Of a stretch of DNA of 64,000 nucleotides, positions 61,471 through 64,000 are shown in pieces (the stretch's first letter is position 1; every line of letters begins with the position of its first letter). The notes under the pieces are model-generated. The model was not told the origin of the DNA and made no database searches. It worked only from the letters and a program-made list of their open reading frames with translations. Position numbers and translations under genes: made by a program. The DNA comes from Parabacteroides sp. 52 (GTDB taxonomy: Bacteria > Bacteroidota > Bacteroidia > Bacteroidales > Tannerellaceae): positions 124,001 through 188,000 of the forward strand of contig NZ_QVMG01000001.1 of the NCBI RefSeq assembly GCF_010500925.1, read 5' to 3'.

Positions 61471-62469
61471 ATGATAGATATCCAAATCATCCTGTTACAC
61501 TACTTGGATGGGACAGCCACTAAAGAAGAGAAAGAGTATTTTCTTAAATGGCTTAATCATTCAAAGGAGAACCAAAAAGAATTTCAGGAGATACGTGATC
61601 TGTGGATCCACACGCATGTTTCTCTGGCAACAGATACAAAGACAGAAAAAGCCTTAAAGCTTTTTCAGAAAAGAATACTCTCCGATACAACGAAAAAGAA
61701 AATTTCTAAAAAAGCATTCTTACTCCCATTCTTACGTATGACAGCGATGTTTATCCTCGCTTTGGGATTAAATTATCTTTTCTTTCTGAAAACAGACCTC
61801 CCCCAAGAGGAGACAGAAGTTATTATCAACCGATTGATCACCTCTGTAAACAGCAAAGGGCGATTTATATTACCGGACAGCACTGTCGTATGGCTAAATA
61901 AAAACACCACTTTGGAATATCCGGAAAATTTCAGCTCGTCTGTTCGCCGGGTAAAACTGGAAGGAGAAGCCTATTTCGAGGTATCTGCCAATCCTAAAGC
62001 TCCATTCTATGTTATAACAGACGATCTATCCGTGCAAGTGACCGGAACCTCTTTCGTTGTACAAAACTATTCGAACAGACAGGCCGTAGAAACAATACTG
62101 TTAAAAGGAAAGGTATTTGTCGGAGAAGAGAAGAAAAACCTTACGGAATTATATCCTAACCAGCGTTATTCTCTGATGAAATCGTCTGATACATCTCAGA
62201 TTGACTCTGTCAATGGTCTGAATTATATTGCCTGGATTGAGAAGAGATTGGCTTTTGACAAACGTAAGTTATCCGATGTCATCGTTCAGATGGAAGAATG
62301 GTATGGCATCGACATTCTTTGTGATCCGGTATTTGCCCAACAAACCCATGTAACTTTTATGATACGGGATGAATCGATTGAGGAGATCCTGAGTGCGATA
62401 AAAATGATCCTTCCCATCAAGCATGAATGGAGAGGAGAGACATTATACATCCAAAAATCAACTCTTTAG
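61471..62469 (+). CDS. FecR-family anti-sigma factor
   Basis: A 332-residue inner-membrane protein. The cytoplasmic part (1-85, with YFLKWLNHSKENQKEF) binds the sigma factor. One membrane helix lies at about 90-108 (MTAMFILALGLNYLFFL), followed by the periplasmic FecR domain (VNSKGRFILPDSTVVWLNKNT, LEGEAYFEVSANP, VTGTSFVVQNY) and a C-terminal DUF4974-type secretin-like domain. It transmits the signal of the outer-membrane receptor to the ECF sigma encoded upstream. Confidence 0.94.
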   Translation: MIDIQIILLHYLDGTATKEEKEYFLKWLNHSKENQKEFQEIRDLWIHTHVSLATDTKTEKALKLFQKRILSDTTKKKISKKAFLLPFLRMTAMFILALGLNYLFFLKTDLPQEETEVIINRLITSVNSKGRFILPDSTVVWLNKNTTLEYPENFSSSVRRVKLEGEAYFEVSANPKAPFYVITDDLSVQVTGTSFVVQNYSNRQAVETILLKGKVFVGEEKKNLTELYPNQRYSLMKSSDTSQIDSVNGLNYIAWIEKRLAFDKRKLSDVIVQMEEWYGIDILCDPVFAQQTHVTFMIRDESIEEILSAIKMILPIKHEWRGETLYIQKSTL

Positions 62470-62641
62470 AAGAGATCGTATAAATATGAATACTAATTTG
62501 AAGCGCCTATGAATTGAAAAAAAGGAAAAAGAAAAACACACCGGAAAGGCATATCCTCCAAACAATATGCCGATTTTCTCAACAAACATCCATCTTCCCC
62601 TGGTGGACATGGATTATTATAAACCTAAATTTAAGATCGTT

Positions 62642-64000
62642 ATGAATAAAGTTAATGGCAAATGGCTTTTACATCTTTTCCTTAAAGAAAAAAAGCTACG
62701 CATTACGAAACTAGTACTTTTACTCTCAACCCTATTTTTAGTACAGGTCGCCGCAAATACCTATGCGCAAAGCACCAGGCTAAATTTAAACCTCAAACAA
62801 TCGACTCTCAAATCGGCCTTAAAGGAAATTGAATCTCAAACAGAATTTTCCTTTTTCTATAACGACGATGAGATAGACATGAATCAATTGGTTAGTATTC
62901 ATGCAAAAAACGAAAATCTGGAATCCATCCTTACCCGTATGTTGCCCAACTGCCAATATGTGATTGAAAATAAAAAAGTAATTTTAATTCCCAAGGCAAA
63001 AAACCTGTTGAATGCCCCTATGAATAATCAACAGGATAATAGAGTAAGTGGTACAATTACAGACAATACCGGAGAACCTATACCGGGTGCCAGCGTCAGT
63101 CTGAAAGGAACGAGCCAAGGGGTGATTACCGATATCGATGGGAATTATCAACTTGTCGTGCCGGCAAATGCCACGCTTGAGATTTCTTATATAGGATATA
63201 AATCACAGGTTATTTCCGTAAATGGAAGAAACCAGATCCATATTATCATGGAAGAAGACACACAACTGGTAGACGAAGTTGTCGTTGTCGGTTTTGCCAA
63301 GCAGAAAAAAGCGAACCTAACCGGTTCGGTCAGTGCGGTCAAAGTTGGTGAGATATTGGGAGACCGCCCGATAACTACCGCCGGTAATATTCTTCAGGGA
63401 ACCATACCCGGTCTTCAGGCTACAGTTTCTTCCGGTCAGCCCGGATCGGGATACTCCTTTAATATCCGCGGTGAGACCAGTATCAATGGGGGTTCTCCGC
63501 TGATCGTAGTCGATAACGTTCCTTATGCCGGAGCTATAGAATTGATTAACCCGGACGATATCGAGTCAATCACCGTATTGAAAGACGGGGGTGCCGCAGC
63601 AATTTACGGTTCCCGTTCCACTTTCGGGGTAATCCTTATCACAACAAAAGGAGCCTCTTTGGAACAGAAATTCCAATTAGACTACCGCAACAACTTCACC
63701 TTCACCAACCCCTTCGAACTACCGGTAAAAGCCAGTCCGATGGATGCTATGCAAGCATTCAAAGACATGGGATTGTCTTCCGTTTACACCGGGCATAACG
63801 TAGACGAATGGATGGGATACCTTACTACGTATAACAGCAATCCGTCTATGTATCCCAACGGATATGTTATCAATGAACAAGGTACGCGTTACTCTTTAAG
63901 GGAGTCGGATATATTGGGAGATTTCTTCGGTACAGGATTTGAACAAAAACATGATATCACTGCCAGTGGCGGTTCAAAAAGCCATTCTTACCGTATTTCT
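62642..64000 (+). CDS. SusC/RagA-type TonB-dependent receptor with STN domain (partial)
   Basis: An open frame of 453 codons running off the right edge. A signal peptide (LVLLLSTLFLVQVAANTYAQ) is followed by an STN domain (about 45-115, STLKSALKEIESQTEFSFFYND), a CarboxypepD_reg-like domain (about 135-215, VSGTITDNTGEPIPGASVSLKG), a DEVVVVGF TonB-box-like segment and the plug (GSVSAVKVGEILGDRP, then VLKDGGAAAIYGSR). STN marks receptors that signal through FecR. Two further in-frame ATGs (62567, 62609) lack a signal-like context. The substrate (glycan, metal or peptide) is not known from this part. Confidence 0.93.
   Translation, partial: MNKVNGKWLLHLFLKEKKLRITKLVLLLSTLFLVQVAANTYAQSTRLNLNLKQSTLKSALKEIESQTEFSFFYNDDEIDMNQLVSIHAKNENLESILTRMLPNCQYVIENKKVILIPKAKNLLNAPMNNQQDNRVSGTITDNTGEPIPGASVSLKGTSQGVITDIDGNYQLVVPANATLEISYIGYKSQVISVNGRNQIHIIMEEDTQLVDEVVVVGFAKQKKANLTGSVSAVKVGEILGDRPITTAGNILQGTIPGLQATVSSGQPGSGYSFNIRGETSINGGSPLIVVDNVPYAGAIELINPDDIESITVLKDGGAAAIYGSRSTFGVILITTKGASLEQKFQLDYRNNFTFTNPFELPVKASPMDAMQAFKDMGLSSVYTGHNVDEWMGYLTTYNSNPSMYPNGYVINEQGTRYSLRESDILGDFFGTGFEQKHDITASGGSKSHSYRIS

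Overview
The window is chromosomal DNA of a member of the Bacteroidales, most likely a gut Tannerellaceae/Parabacteroides-like organism (the genus is an inference). The evidence is: Bacteroidetes-type promoters with a TAnnTTTG -7 box before about two dozen genes, a Na+-NQR operon, type III glutamine synthetase, PPi-dependent phosphofructokinase, pyruvate phosphate dikinase, a type IX secretion plug protein, an ECF sigma/FecR/SusC set at the right edge, and a primary sigma factor without region 1.1. Most of it is core genome; I see no phage, transposase, integrase or CRISPR array.

Layout. 1-1.9 kb: a minus-strand signalling cluster of LytTR protein, FHA-membrane-zinc-ribbon protein, an Asp-rich protein with no basic residue, and a zinc-ribbon-FHA protein cut by the edge. 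2.1-9.4 kb: ppdK, rlmD, mltF-like lytic transglycosylase and aminopeptidase P. 9.8-19 kb: a secreted zinc metalloprotease with a possible type IX sorting tail, a thioredoxin-fold protein without its cysteines, serB-Dabb-C_GCAxxG_C_C, mgtC, xth, pyrK-pyrD and an XRE regulator. 19.8-28.5 kb: amn-holA, an orphan HsdR-N-like protein and nqrABCDEF. 28.6-41.1 kb: T9SS plug, dnaB-EamA transporter, plsC, argB, tRNA-Lys(TTT), ettA-DUF1080, pfp and a second ABC-F ATPase. 41.8-52.4 kb: a nitrogen-assimilation cluster (outer-membrane protein, P-II, amt, asnA, glnN-type glnA, gltB). 52.6-64 kb: a NagB-like/PIG-L fusion, an SBF transporter, DUF695, rpoD, htrA, RNase P RNA, a BrkB-family membrane protein, and the ECF sigma/FecR/SusC unit running off the right edge.

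The nitrogen cluster forms a coherent pathway: ammonium uptake (amt) under P-II control, capture by AsnA and GlnA, and glutamate formation by GltB. The small GltD subunit is not next to it.

The least explained signals are two families of non-coding repeats. Family E has four intergenic copies (11.4, 30.1, 41.1 and 52.5 kb). Each has exactly four 16-nt quasi-palindromes separated by 6-nt spacers (22-nt period), and all 16 units fit GNNGA-N6-TCNNY although the cores differ. Every copy lies just past a stop codon, and the two closest relatives bracket the nitrogen cluster. Family R is built from GAAAGTT/AACTTTC heptad arms around a fixed core; two copies flank asnA and an arms-only copy is translated inside gltB.
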